Shown: one piece after another, positions 23,684 to 32,158 of the stretch
Layout: the number at the start of each line of letters is the position of its first letter
Position numbering within the stretch: position 1 is the stretch's first letter
DNA from: Chloroflexota bacterium
GTDB lineage: Bacteria > Chloroflexota > Anaerolineae > DTLA01
Assembly (NCBI GenBank): GCA_014874485.1
Contig: JADBJK010000029.1
Span: 1 to 36,265 of the forward strand
Direction of reading: 5' to 3'
DNA length: 36,265 nucleotides
Program-made: the position numbers and the translations under genes
Notes under the pieces: generated by a model
Seen by the model: the letters and a program-made list of their open reading frames with translations, nothing else
The model's database searches: none
Told to the model about the DNA's origin: nothing

Positions 23684-24685
23684 ATGCACCCCGTGTACAT
23701 CGTGGAACAGGGCGCCAAACTGGGCGTGGAGTCGCGCCTTCTCATCGTGGAGAAGGACGGCCACACGCTCCAGAAGATCCCCATGATCAAGATTGAGGCC
23801 GTCGTCATCTTCGGCAACGTGGCGGTTACCACCCCCGCCCTGAAGCGCCTGATGGCCGAGGGCAAGGACATCATCTTCCTGACGCTGGACGGCGAATACT
23901 GCGGGCGGGTCGTGGGGCCCCAGTCGGCCTACGGGCAACTGCGCCACCGCCAATATCAGCGCTTCGGCGATGGAGCGTTCACCGTGAACCTGGCGCGGCT
24001 GTTCGTGCGCGGCAAGTTGCTGAACATGCGCACGCTCCTGCTTCGCTACAGCCGCAAGGAGCAGGAGGCGTCGTTCCGCGAGGTGGCCGACAACCTGGGC
24101 ACCATGGCCAAAGCCGCGGAGGACGCACCGACCGTACAGGCGCTCATGGGGCTTGAGGGCGCGGGCACGGCCCAGTATTTCTCGGTGTTCAAACACCTGT
24201 TTCACGGCGACTGGCACTTTGAGAAGCGGGTGCGGCGGCCGCCCACCGACCCCGTGAACGTGCTCCTGAGTTTCGGGTATACCCTGCTCATGCGCGAGTT
24301 GGAGGCGGCGGTGAACGTGGTGGGGCTGGACCCCTACCTGGGGTTCCTGCACGGGGTGGCCTACGGGCGGCCGTCGCTGGCGCTGGATCTCATGGAGGAG
24401 TTCCGGCCCATCGTGGTGGATTCGGTGGTCCTGCGCGCGTGCAACACGGGCCAGGTTACGCCGGCCCATTTTCACAAGGGCGACAGCGCCGAGCGGCCCG
24501 TGGTCCTGGACGACGCCGGGCGCCGGGCCTTCCTGCAGGCTTGGGAGACGCGCCTCAGCGAGAAGTTCCGCCACCCCGACTCGCAGGAATCGGTAACGTA
24601 TCGGCGGGTGTTTGAACTCCAGGTGCGAAGCCTGGCGCGGCACATCAAGGGCGAGGGGCCCTATCGGCCTTTCCTGGTGCGGTGA
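23684..24685 (+). CDS. cas1: Cas1 integrase
   Basis: The 333-residue protein is a complete Cas1. Metal-binding residues are probably Glu158 (GLEG), His223 (FLHGVAYGRPS) and Asp235 (LALDLMEEFRP). It integrates new spacers together with Cas2. AGGAGG lies six bases before ATG 23684. No reverse transcriptase or Cas6 fusion is attached. Cas1 and Cas2 sit directly before the leader, the usual place for adaptation genes. Confidence 0.96.
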   Translation: MHPVYIVEQGAKLGVESRLLIVEKDGHTLQKIPMIKIEAVVIFGNVAVTTPALKRLMAEGKDIIFLTLDGEYCGRVVGPQSAYGQLRHRQYQRFGDGAFTVNLARLFVRGKLLNMRTLLLRYSRKEQEASFREVADNLGTMAKAAEDAPTVQALMGLEGAGTAQYFSVFKHLFHGDWHFEKRVRRPPTDPVNVLLSFGYTLLMRELEAAVNVVGLDPYLGFLHGVAYGRPSLALDLMEEFRPIVVDSVVLRACNTGQVTPAHFHKGDSAERPVVLDDAGRRAFLQAWETRLSEKFRHPDSQESVTYRRVFELQVRSLARHIKGEGPYRPFLVR

Positions 24686-24698
24686 GAGGAGGCAGCGC

Positions 24699-24977
24699 AT
24701 GCTCGTGGTCATCAGTTACGACGTGAAAAACGACAAGCGGCGGAATCGCATCGCCCGCACGCTTCTCAACTACGGCTCGCGGGTGCAGTACAGCGTGTTT
24801 GAGGTCAACGTGCCGCAGAAGGACTTTGAGCGGCTGCAGAAGGCGCTGAAGAAACACATGGACGCCGAGGCCGACAGCATCCGATTTTACCACCTGTGCG
24901 ATGCGTGCTACAATCGGGTGGAAGTGATGGGCAAGGGGAAACCCGTGGAGTCGGAGGATGAGGTGTACATCGTGTAG
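24699..24977 (+). CDS. cas2: Cas2
   Basis: The 92-residue protein has the ferredoxin-like fold of Cas2 with the conserved Asp in ISYDVKNDKRR and the segment GSRVQYSVFEV. It forms the central dimer of the Cas1-Cas2 integration complex. ATG 24699 has GAGAGGAGG upstream and lies 13 bp after the cas1 stop. It is the last cas gene before the leader. Confidence 0.96.
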   Translation: MLVVISYDVKNDKRRNRIARTLLNYGSRVQYSVFEVNVPQKDFERLQKALKKHMDAEADSIRFYHLCDACYNRVEVMGKGKPVESEDEVYIV

Positions 24978-25114
24978 GGCGGTTGCGAGCACCCCGTTGT
25001 GGCGGGGGCACAAAAGGGGCGGATTGGAGGGGGTGCTCGCGGCGGCTTCAGGCGCGCGAGAAAACGTGAGATTGAGCGAGAAAGGAGGAGAAAAAGAGGG
25101 GGCAATTTGAGGGG
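24978..25114 (+). promoter_or_regulatory. CRISPR leader
   Basis: This is 137 bp between cas2 and the first repeat. It contains an 11-bp perfect inverted repeat, GCGAGCACCCC (24985-24995) and GGGGTGCTCGC (25030-25040), with 34 bp between the arms. A purine-rich tract (25075-25114) leads into the array. I see no clear -35/-10 pair, so array transcription may start here from a weak promoter or read through from the cas operon. Confidence 0.6.
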
Positions 25115-27627
25115 GTCGAAAGACACCGAATGCCCGTAAGGGCATTAAGACGCACGTTCCAGCGTCTTTATAGCGCGGCCGGGTTTGTATAATGTCGAAA
25201 GACACCGAATGCCCGTAAGGGCATTAAGACCAAACGCCGCGGCTACAACGCCGCCAGCCTGCACCAGGTCGAAAGACACCGAATGCCCGTAAGGGCATTA
25301 AGACCATCTCAATGCGGGCGCGGCACGGGAATAGTACACATAGTCGAAAGACACCGAATGCCCGTAAGGGCATTAAGACAAACGCGGCCTTGCGCGCCGC
25401 AAACAAACTCGCAAAGTCGAAAGACACCGAATGCCCGTAAGGGCATTAAGACTCTACCGTTGTGATGTGCACCCCCATTGCCGCAAGCCTGTTCGAAAGA
25501 CACCGAATGCCCGTAAGGGCATTAAGACGTCGGTTGAATAGGCGGCGGGGCGGCCCTCACTGAACAAGGTCGAAAGACACCGAATGCCCGTAAGGGCATT
25601 AAGACATTCGATCTCCGCCCCACAGACAGGGCAAGTGCGGTTGTCGGTCGAAAGACACCGAATGCCCGTAAGGGCATTAAGACCGCCTGCACCCAGGCCA
25701 GGCGCTTCTGCAATTCGTCTTCCGTCGAAAGACACCGAATGCCCGTAAGGGCATTAAGACGTAGTATCGAGAGCGGATTTGCGGATAGCGCGGTAGAGTG
25801 GCGTCGAAAGACACCGAATGCCCGTAAGGGCATTAAGACCGCAACTGCACGCCCAAGCCGGCTGCATCGCCTTACCATCAGGGTCGAAAGACACCGAATG
25901 CCCGTAAGGGCATTAAGACCCCCCACCCGACTCATACAGCATTCCGTTCTGCACTTGGAATGTCGAAAGACACCGAATGCCCGTAAGGGCATTAAGACGG
26001 AACTTGTGTTCCGCAGCGGCCGCAGCCGCCACCTTGCGTCGAAAGACACCGAATGCCCGTAAGGGCATTAAGACCCTCTTGGCCTTCCTCAAGGGTCAGG
26101 CCAGTGATCATGACCGTCGAAAGACACCGAATGCCCGTAAGGGCATTAAGACCGTACGGTCCGGTGTTCCTCGTGCCTGACGAGGACTTCCCCGAGGGTC
26201 GAAAGACACCGAATGCCCGTAAGGGCATTAAGACAGATTCGCGCCGAGATAGACAGGCTGCGCCAGCAAATCCGTCGAAAGACACCGAATGCCCGTAAGG
26301 GCATTAAGACGCCCCAAGGGCCTTCAGCTCTGCCAGCAGGGTCTTATACGGTCGAAAGACACCGAATGCCCGTAAGGGCATTAAGACGAAACGATTTCAT
26401 TCTGCCCGCCTACAAAAGCAGAGGTGTTGGTCGAAAGACACCGAATGCCCGTAAGGGCATTAAGACGACCGTGACCTGCGTCCCGTCACGGCTGCGGGTG
26501 GCTTCGTCGAAAGACACCGAATGCCCGTAAGGGCATTAAGACGAACTTGGAATTTCTTCTCCATCTCTGTCTCCTCCCCGCCGGTCGAAAGACACCGAAT
26601 GCCCGTAAGGGCATTAAGACCGCTGCGGTCCGCGAATGCGGTAGAGCCTACGAATTGTCGAAAGACACCGAATGCCCGTAAGGGCATTAAGACGCATTGG
26701 CGACGGTAACAACGAGGATTACGCGGTTCATGGGAGTCGAAAGACACCGAATGCCCGTAAGGGCATTAAGACCGCACGTAGTGGGCCTCCCTGCAATGGT
26801 AGCACGCCGCCTTTGTCGAAAGACACCGAATGCCCGTAAGGGCATTAAGACTCGCCGACGGGACGGGCATGCGCAAACCACGCGATACGTCGAAAGACAC
26901 CGAATGCCCGTAAGGGCATTAAGACACACACGGGACAGTGCCTATTGCTTACCAAGCTAAGGTCCGGTCGAAAGACACCGAATGCCCGTAAGGGCATTAA
27001 GACGCCACGTGGCGCACCGTCCTACAGTGCGCCATTAGCGAATATGTCGAAAGACACCGAATGCCCGTAAGGGCATTAAGACTGAACCGCCCTCAAGCAT
27101 CTCGCGGTACCAGTCCAGCGTCGAAAGACACCGAATGCCCGTAAGGGCATTAAGACTCATATCCAATGTACACTCGCTACCGTCTGCGGTCAGAACGTCG
27201 AAAGACACCGAATGCCCGTAAGGGCATTAAGACAAGCACCGAACCCTCCGCGACGTGGAGGTACACCTCCTCCGTCGAAAGACACCGAATGCCCGTAAGG
27301 GCATTAAGACGCCAACCGGCGGCTCTCCGCCGCCGTCAGTGGGCTAATAATTAGTCGAAAGACACCGAATGCCCGTAAGGGCATTAAGACCAGTTGCGAC
27401 GCGAATACCGCCGAGCTTCCAGAAAGACTTTCGTCGAAAGACACCGAATGCCCGTAAGGGCATTAAGACGGAAAGCTGCTCGGCGCAGCTCTTCCACGCA
27501 ACTATGGTGTGTCGAAAGACACCGAATGCCCGTAAGGGCATTAAGACCGTTTTTGCGCGGGCCGACGGTATTGCTCCGCGCTAGCCTATTGTCGAAAGAC
27601 ACCGAATGCCCGTAAGGGCATTAAGAC
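25115..27627 (+). CRISPR. CRISPR array, 33 repeats of 37 bp, 32 spacers
   Basis: Each repeat runs from GTCGAAAGACACCG to GGGCATTAAGAC and contains the stem ATGCCC-GTAA-GGGCAT. Spacers are 36-45 bp. All repeats are identical as far as I can see except repeat 6 (25492-25528), whose first base is T. The last repeat (27591-27627) is also intact. Transcription on the plus strand is supported by the adjacent cas2/leader and by the ATTAAGAC end, which fits a type III 8-nt crRNA handle. Cas6 would cut after the stem. I found no spacer matching other parts of the window. Confidence 0.99.
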
Positions 27628-27652
27628 GGTCGGGCGTGATGAGCGCCCGACC
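27628..27652 (+). terminator. Hairpin abutting the last CRISPR repeat
   Basis: GGTCGGGCG and CGCCCGACC form a perfect 9-bp stem with a 7-nt loop, beginning at the base right after the final repeat. There is no U-tract, so it is either a weak terminator or a 3' block on the precursor crRNA. Confidence 0.4.
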
Positions 27653-27668
27653 CCCTCGAGGAGGATGT

Positions 27669-27893
27669 ATGCTCTACGTGATCATCTTCTACGAGTTACC
27701 TGATATGAACTGGCATCTCATCGGGGTTGCGACGTCGCCGGAAAAGGCGCAGGAACTTGCCAGGGAACATGCCTGGTGGGAGCCTGAGTTCTACTCTCAC
27801 GAAGGTATCCTGAAAGCCGTGAGCCCAGACGAGAACGACGTCGCTCTGCTCATTCCGGTGGTGCCCAACCAACTAGCATCGTACATACTCTAA
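27669..27893 (+). CDS. Small protein of unknown function, 74 aa
   Basis: ATG 27669 follows GAGGAGGATGT, a good ribosome site, and the ORF ends 20 bp before the next small gene. The protein starts with a hydrophobic strand (MLYVIIFYELP), has a helix-like middle (ATSPEKAQELAREHAWWEPEF) and an acidic turn (SPDENDV) before a hydrophobic end. It looks like a compact soluble alpha/beta domain, not membrane-bound. I do not recognise a family. It lies between the last perfect repeat and an orphan partial repeat. Confidence 0.6.
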   Translation: MLYVIIFYELPDMNWHLIGVATSPEKAQELAREHAWWEPEFYSHEGILKAVSPDENDVALLIPVVPNQLASYIL

Positions 27894-27913
27894 TGCTCAA
27901 CAGGAGGTGAGAC

Positions 27914-28108
27914 ATGTTGAAGACCATCGGTATGATCATTTTGATGCTGCTGGCCGTCATCGGCGCGCACCTCGTCATGTGGGTCATCGGACTGGGGTTG
28001 TACAACTACAGCAAGTACCTGTCCGAACTGCCCTACGAGGAGCGCATCCAAGAGATGATGGGCTGGGACATGGAAGAAATCTGGCATGACGAGTTCGGCG
28101 GTTGGTAA
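27914..28108 (+). CDS. Small single-pass membrane protein, 64 aa
   Basis: ATG 27914 has AGGAGGTGAG seven bases upstream. Residues 4-30 form one strongly hydrophobic helix (GMIILMLLAVIGAHL onward). A cytosolic-looking acidic tail follows, rich in Glu, Asp and Trp (GWDMEEIWHDEFGGW). No family is recognised. It is probably co-transcribed with the 74-aa gene. Its architecture matches the 70-aa protein at 28483, suggesting a related function. An orphan CRISPR repeat starts five bases after its stop. Confidence 0.65.
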   Translation: MLKTIGMIILMLLAVIGAHLVMWVIGLGLYNYSKYLSELPYEERIQEMMGWDMEEIWHDEFGGW

Positions 28109-28112
28109 GGAG

Positions 28113-28144
28113 GTGGAAAGACACCGAATGCCCGTAAGGGCATT
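28113..28144 (+). repeat. Truncated orphan CRISPR repeat
   Basis: These 32 bases match the first 32 of the array repeat with one mismatch (third base C>G), in the same orientation. The last five bases (AAGAC) are replaced by GGCGC, so a Cas6 product would lack the handle. It lies 485 bp beyond the last intact repeat, with two small genes between. It may be the old array end, split off by insertion of the two-gene segment. Confidence 0.9.
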
Positions 28145-28154
28145 GGCGCACCCG

Positions 28155-28182
28155 GTAGGGGCAATTCATGAATTGCCCCTAC
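28155..28182. repeat. Perfect 28-bp palindrome
   Basis: Two 14-bp arms (GTAGGGGCAATTCA and its reverse complement) meet at 28168/28169. As RNA or ssDNA it would fold into a long hairpin. This looks like a dispersed extragenic palindrome of the kind found between genes in some Chloroflexota; that attribution is from memory and uncertain. Confidence 0.8.
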
Positions 28183-28277
28183 GGGGACGGGGCGGGCGCG
28201 AGACCCTCCCATCAGGCGTCATGGCAGCAACGCACGCCCTCGGGATTCACGAATTGCCCCTGCGGGGACGGGGCGGG
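28164..28277 (+). repeat. Two 33-bp direct repeats, 81 bp apart
   Basis: ATTCATGAATTGCCCC... (28164-28196) recurs with two changes at 28245-28277. Only the first copy has the full left arm of the palindrome; the second has lost it. The stretch 28278-28480 carries no gene I can support. Confidence 0.75.
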
Positions 28278-28482
28278 AGACGTCGGGTCGCCTGTGCGGG
28301 GGCAGGCTTGCCGGACTGCCCGCGCACATGGTCCGTCGGGCGGCGCATCCCACGCGCGGCGTGGGACGGGCAAACCCGCCGGTGTGAAGATGAGGGTACC
28401 ACGCGCAACGGCGCGCAACCGACGCGGGGGCATAGGAAGTCGCCGCAGGGCGATCAGACTCGCCGCGGCAAGGAGGGGATGC

Positions 28483-28695
28483 ATGGAAGTGTGCGGTGGG
28501 ATGCTCTTGCTCATGATGCTCGCTCTGCCCGTGTTCCTGAAACTGCTGGCGGGGATCGCCATGGCCGTGACGGCGATGCACCCCCAGCCCCCGGACAGCG
28601 GCCGGCATGGGTATGGCGGCTACGACAGCGACGCCGACGACATGGGCGGCTGGGTCCTGCTGGAAGAGGAATGGGATGACGGCCCCTGGTGGTGA
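28483..28695 (+). CDS. Small membrane protein with acidic Trp-ended tail, 70 aa
   Basis: ATG 28483 has AAGGAGG at 28470-28476. Residues 5-31 are one hydrophobic helix (GGMLLLMMLALPVFLKLL onward). Then come a Gly/Tyr/His linker and an acidic tail ending EEEWDDGPWW. The open frame extends upstream, but only through palindromic repeat sequence. The stop codon lies in the loop of a 12-bp hairpin. The order helix, linker, acidic Trp tail resembles the 64-aa protein at 27914, though primary similarity is weak. No family is recognised. Confidence 0.55.
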   Translation: MEVCGGMLLLMMLALPVFLKLLAGIAMAVTAMHPQPPDSGRHGYGGYDSDADDMGGWVLLEEEWDDGPWW

Positions 28696-28707
28696 GGGGC
28701 CGTCATC
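28675..28707 (+). terminator. 12-bp stem terminator-like hairpin
   Basis: GATGACGGCCCC and GGGGCCGTCATC are perfectly complementary with a 9-nt loop. The stop codon of the 70-aa gene is in the loop. CTTGCTTTGCTCC follows, only moderately T-rich. It probably ends the small-gene transcript. From here to 29088 I see no gene. Confidence 0.6.
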
Positions 28708-29088
28708 CTTGCTTTGCTCCCGTTCTGGCCGTCGGCTGACGGGTGAAAACTGCAGCATCGCGCCTTGACTCCTGCGAGGCGCGCGACGTTGCCACCCCCC
28801 TGCGCCCCGTTCGCGGCGACGTCGCGCCCCGCGCAGGCGGGCGGCCCCGCGAGGCAAAAGTTACCCAACAGCGCGGATTGCCCGGTGTTGGGCAACCTCT
28901 GGGGCGGTTTTCTCCCCCCTGCACCGTTCGGGGCGGGTTTGGTAGGTTGAGCGCCGTCTGAAAATCCGCCGAAATCACGATATACGCGCGCGGGCTTTGG
29001 GTGTATCCTGGAGACGAATCGCCCCGCACACACGTGCGCCCGGCGAGTGTCTGGTCTCACGGAATCCATAGGCCTGAAGGGGATCCCG

Positions 29089-30312
29089 ATGCATATTCCC
29101 GCAAGCGTAACCCGCGCGTCTCGCGAACTCAAGTTGTTTGTGGCAGCGTCCCTGGTGATGGGCATTGCCTACAGCATGTACGAATCCACGTTCAACAACT
29201 TCGTCAACGAGCGCTTCGCCCTGACCGGTCTCCAGCGCTCGCTGTTGGAGTTGCCGCGCGAGTTGCCGGGGTTCCTGGTGGTCTTCGTCAGCGCCGCGCT
29301 GTATTCCCTGCCCAGCCGACGGCTGGGGGCATTCGCCCTCCTGTTGGGCGTGGCCGGGGCGCTGCTGGTGGGATTCGTGCCGTCTACCTATGCCGTGCTG
29401 GCGCTATGCGTGTTCGTGTACAGTATGGGACAGCACCTGTTCATGCCACTGGCGTCCTCCATCGGGATGGAACTGGCGCGGGAAGGCCAGGTGGGCCGGC
29501 GGCTTGGGCAGTTGAACGCCGTTCGCAATTTCGCCACCATCCTGGGGAGTTTCTTCGTCTTCCTGGGGTTCCGGTTCCTGGGATTCCGGTTCCATCACAC
29601 ATTTATCCTGACGGCCATCGGGCTGGGAGTGGCCGCCACGCTCATGTTCCTGATGAAGCCGGGGACGGCCCAGCAGCCGCAGGCGTTTCTGAAACTGCAC
29701 CGAGAGTACCGCCTGTACTATGCGCTAAACGTCCTTTCTGGCTCGCGGAGGCAGATTTTCGCCACCTTCGTTCCGTGGGTCATCGTGTCCATCTTCCAGC
29801 AGCCCGCGCAGACGCTGGCGACGTTGATGACTATGGGCGGGGTGATCGGCATCGTGTTCCAGCCCATGCTGGGCCGTGCGATTGACCGCTTTGGCGAAAG
29901 GCTCATCCTGCAGGTAGAGGCCGCTACGCTGGTGCTCATCTGCCTGGGCTACGCGGTCGCCAAATCCGTGTTCCCTGTGGGGACGGCGCTCCTCGTTGTG
30001 TGCGGCCTGTACCTGCTGGACCACATGCTGCTGTCGGTCAACATGGCGCGGGCCATGTACATGAAGAGGATCGCCACGGATGAGTCTCATGTCCAGCCGG
30101 CGCTGACGGCCGCCGTAACCATTGACCACGTCTTTTCAATCCTGGTCGCCTTGCTCGCCGGGGTGATTTGGAATACGCTCGGCTTCCAGCGCGTGTTCCT
30201 GCTCGGGATGCTCATCTCCGCGCTGAACTTCCTGGTGGTCAGCCGCATTCGCACCGCACCGCGCAGGCATCCGCCACAGGATGGGGTTTCCGTCCCCATG
30301 CCGGCAGAGTAG
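29089..30312 (+). CDS. MFS transporter
   Basis: The 407-residue protein has about twelve hydrophobic segments and the N-terminal pattern of a major facilitator (LFVAASLVMGIAYSMYES). A GXXXDRFGXR-like loop between the halves reads GRAIDRFGERL. ATG 29089 has AAGGGGA upstream; a GTG at 29047 is a possible longer start. It stands alone, converging on the minus-strand operon with 44 bp between stops. Substrate and direction (drug or metabolite export, or sugar uptake) cannot be told from sequence. Confidence 0.85.
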   Translation: MHIPASVTRASRELKLFVAASLVMGIAYSMYESTFNNFVNERFALTGLQRSLLELPRELPGFLVVFVSAALYSLPSRRLGAFALLLGVAGALLVGFVPSTYAVLALCVFVYSMGQHLFMPLASSIGMELAREGQVGRRLGQLNAVRNFATILGSFFVFLGFRFLGFRFHHTFILTAIGLGVAATLMFLMKPGTAQQPQAFLKLHREYRLYYALNVLSGSRRQIFATFVPWVIVSIFQQPAQTLATLMTMGGVIGIVFQPMLGRAIDRFGERLILQVEAATLVLICLGYAVAKSVFPVGTALLVVCGLYLLDHMLLSVNMARAMYMKRIATDESHVQPALTAAVTIDHVFSILVALLAGVIWNTLGFQRVFLLGMLISALNFLVVSRIRTAPRRHPPQDGVSVPMPAE

Positions 30313-30356
30313 GCCGGGCGCGCCTGCCGGGCGGGGGCTGCGACGGGTCGGCTCCG

Positions 30357-32114
30357 TCATTCGCCGGGGAATCGGAATGGATATCTTTGCTCGTAAGGGA
30401 TGGAGAGGTCGGGCCACCATTCCGTGGGGATGGGTACCTTGATGAGGCGCATCTCGCCTTGTTCTTCCCTGATCTTCACCCATGCCAGCCAGTTGGGGTC
30501 ATCCCGGCGCGGGTAATCCTCGCGGTAGTGGTTGCCGCGGCTTTCGGTTCTGAACAGAGCCGACCGCAGCCGCATTTCTGCGCTGAGCACCATGTTCCGC
30601 GTCTCGTGGGCCAGGCGCAACTCGTGGGCATCGCGGGCGAACAGTCTGGGGACAAGATGCTGTTGCATGAACATGACCAGCGAGAGCGCCGCCTGAAGCC
30701 GGTCCGCGCGCTTGATGTAGGAGACGAAGTAGGGCATCATGGTGTTCTGGAGGAGTTGCGTTACCCATCGGGGGCTGAACCCGCCGCTGCGGCTCGCGGG
30801 CGCATGCACGGCCTGCTTCGCCCTGGCGATTTCCCTCTCGCCCACCGCCAGTTTCCCCATGCGCAGAGCCTGCCGGGCCGCGGCCACGCCGGCGATGGTG
30901 CCGGTAACCGCGCCGCCGGCGATGGCGGAGCCGGCCAGGGCATAGACGGCGCCGTTTTGCATGTTGCCCAGGGCATCGCCGGCCGCGTAGAGCCCTGGAA
31001 GGCTGGACGCGCAATGGGTGTCGGCGGGCCAGAGGCCATCCGCCTTGCGAAGGGACATTCCCAGGCATGCGCCCCCGACTACTTCCTTCTTGCCCTCGGG
31101 CGTGGGGGTATATATCGGCGCGCGGCCGGCATGTGCCTCAAACTCCCGCTCAAGATACGTGTACGTGTACAGCGATGCCCCCGCGGGGCGGTCGGGGATG
31201 GGGTTGCCCTCCGCATTGGTCTCGGGCTTGCCTCTGCCAGGGCCCATGAGCACTTTGAGGTGCTCCGGCACGTTTCGGCCTCGGCCCAGCATGTTGGGAA
31301 TGCCCACGGGCGTGTCCATCCGGGTGGAATGTGTGTCCACGAACTCCTTGCCCAGAATCTCGGCGCCGGCGCGGTAGGCCATGGCTTCGCCGTCGCAGGT
31401 CAATTGCACGATGGGCGGATAGGCGGCCGGCTTGAACCCACAAGCCCCCACGCACAGGATGGTCGCCTTGGCGATGAAGACGTACAGGTCGTACCGGTCC
31501 AGAGGGAAGCCGACCGCTCCCACGACGGCCCCATCCTGCTTGAGCAACTCGGCGATCATGATCCTGTCCAGTACTCGGACCCCGCTCCTCAAGACTTGTT
31601 TCCTGAGAATCTGGGCGTAGTCGCCCCCGGACGTTTCATCAAACCGAAGCGCGTCGGTGATTCCGGGCGGCACGGGGTGGCGAATGGGCTGGCCGTCTTC
31701 GCCTGTCTGGAACCGGACGCCCCAGGCGACCAGGTCTAGGTATCGGGCATAGGATTCCCGGATGGTGATCTCGGTCCAGTACCGGTTGTTGACGTACTCG
31801 CTGGTCTTGTTGATGTAGGCCATCCAGTCATCCAGGTTGTGCCCCCAGGCGGGGTTGAAGGCCATGAAGTTCCTGGCATAGGGGGTCTGCCCCGATTTGC
31901 CCGCGTAGCCTTTGTCAACCAGGATGACCCGCGCGCCCTGTTCGCTCGCCTTGATGGCCGCGAAGCAACCGGCGATGCCGCCCCCGATGACCAGGACGTC
32001 GGCCTCCAGCCTGTACTCGTTGGGGGCGGGGCCTCCGTTCCCCCCGGCCCGGTCGGCCTTGATCCAGGCCCCCTCTGGGAAGCCCAAGCCCGCCGTTGAT
32101 GACCCTTGTTCCAT
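30357..32114 (-). CDS. FAD-dependent oxidoreductase, AprA/FrdA-like
   Basis: The 585-residue protein has an FAD-binding Rossmann start (DVLVIGGGIAGCFAA, about 40-54), the DGEAMAYRAGAE segment and the second FAD motif LPGLYAAGDALG. The C-terminal helical part with ESRGNHYREDYPRRDDPNW is typical of the fumarate reductase/APS reductase flavoprotein family. The AprA-like feature is its pairing with a small 2x[4Fe-4S] protein directly upstream. It is shorter than AprA (about 640-660). ATG 32114 is used; its AAGGAG site is 13 bases away, a little far. It is the last gene of the transporter operon. Reduction or oxidation of an imported acid is more likely than sulfate respiration. Confidence 0.88.
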   Translation of the reverse strand: MEQGSSTAGLGFPEGAWIKADRAGGNGGPAPNEYRLEADVLVIGGGIAGCFAAIKASEQGARVILVDKGYAGKSGQTPYARNFMAFNPAWGHNLDDWMAYINKTSEYVNNRYWTEITIRESYARYLDLVAWGVRFQTGEDGQPIRHPVPPGITDALRFDETSGGDYAQILRKQVLRSGVRVLDRIMIAELLKQDGAVVGAVGFPLDRYDLYVFIAKATILCVGACGFKPAAYPPIVQLTCDGEAMAYRAGAEILGKEFVDTHSTRMDTPVGIPNMLGRGRNVPEHLKVLMGPGRGKPETNAEGNPIPDRPAGASLYTYTYLEREFEAHAGRAPIYTPTPEGKKEVVGGACLGMSLRKADGLWPADTHCASSLPGLYAAGDALGNMQNGAVYALAGSAIAGGAVTGTIAGVAAARQALRMGKLAVGEREIARAKQAVHAPASRSGGFSPRWVTQLLQNTMMPYFVSYIKRADRLQAALSLVMFMQQHLVPRLFARDAHELRLAHETRNMVLSAEMRLRSALFRTESRGNHYREDYPRRDDPNWLAWVKIREEQGEMRLIKVPIPTEWWPDLSIPYEQRYPFRFPGE

Positions 32115-32158
32115 GTTCTCGGGAATCTCCTTCCGTCGGCGGACGCTGAGTTCGTGCG

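Noticed and set aside
23684-24685. Reverse-transcriptase or Cas6 fusion to Cas1
   Set aside because: The protein is a plain 333-residue Cas1; cas6 is a separate gene and no RT motif is seen.
25224-27615. Many open frames repeating LNALTGIRCLST or KTPNARKGIKT
   Set aside because: These are translations of the CRISPR repeat, not proteins.
28113-28144. Orphan repeat as a tracrRNA anti-repeat
   Set aside because: It is in the same orientation as the array repeats and the system is type III, which uses no tracrRNA.
28086-28679. 197-codon frame starting in the 64-aa gene and running through the orphan repeat
   Set aside because: It reads repeat and palindrome sequence (HELPLRGRGG twice) and has no protein-like character.
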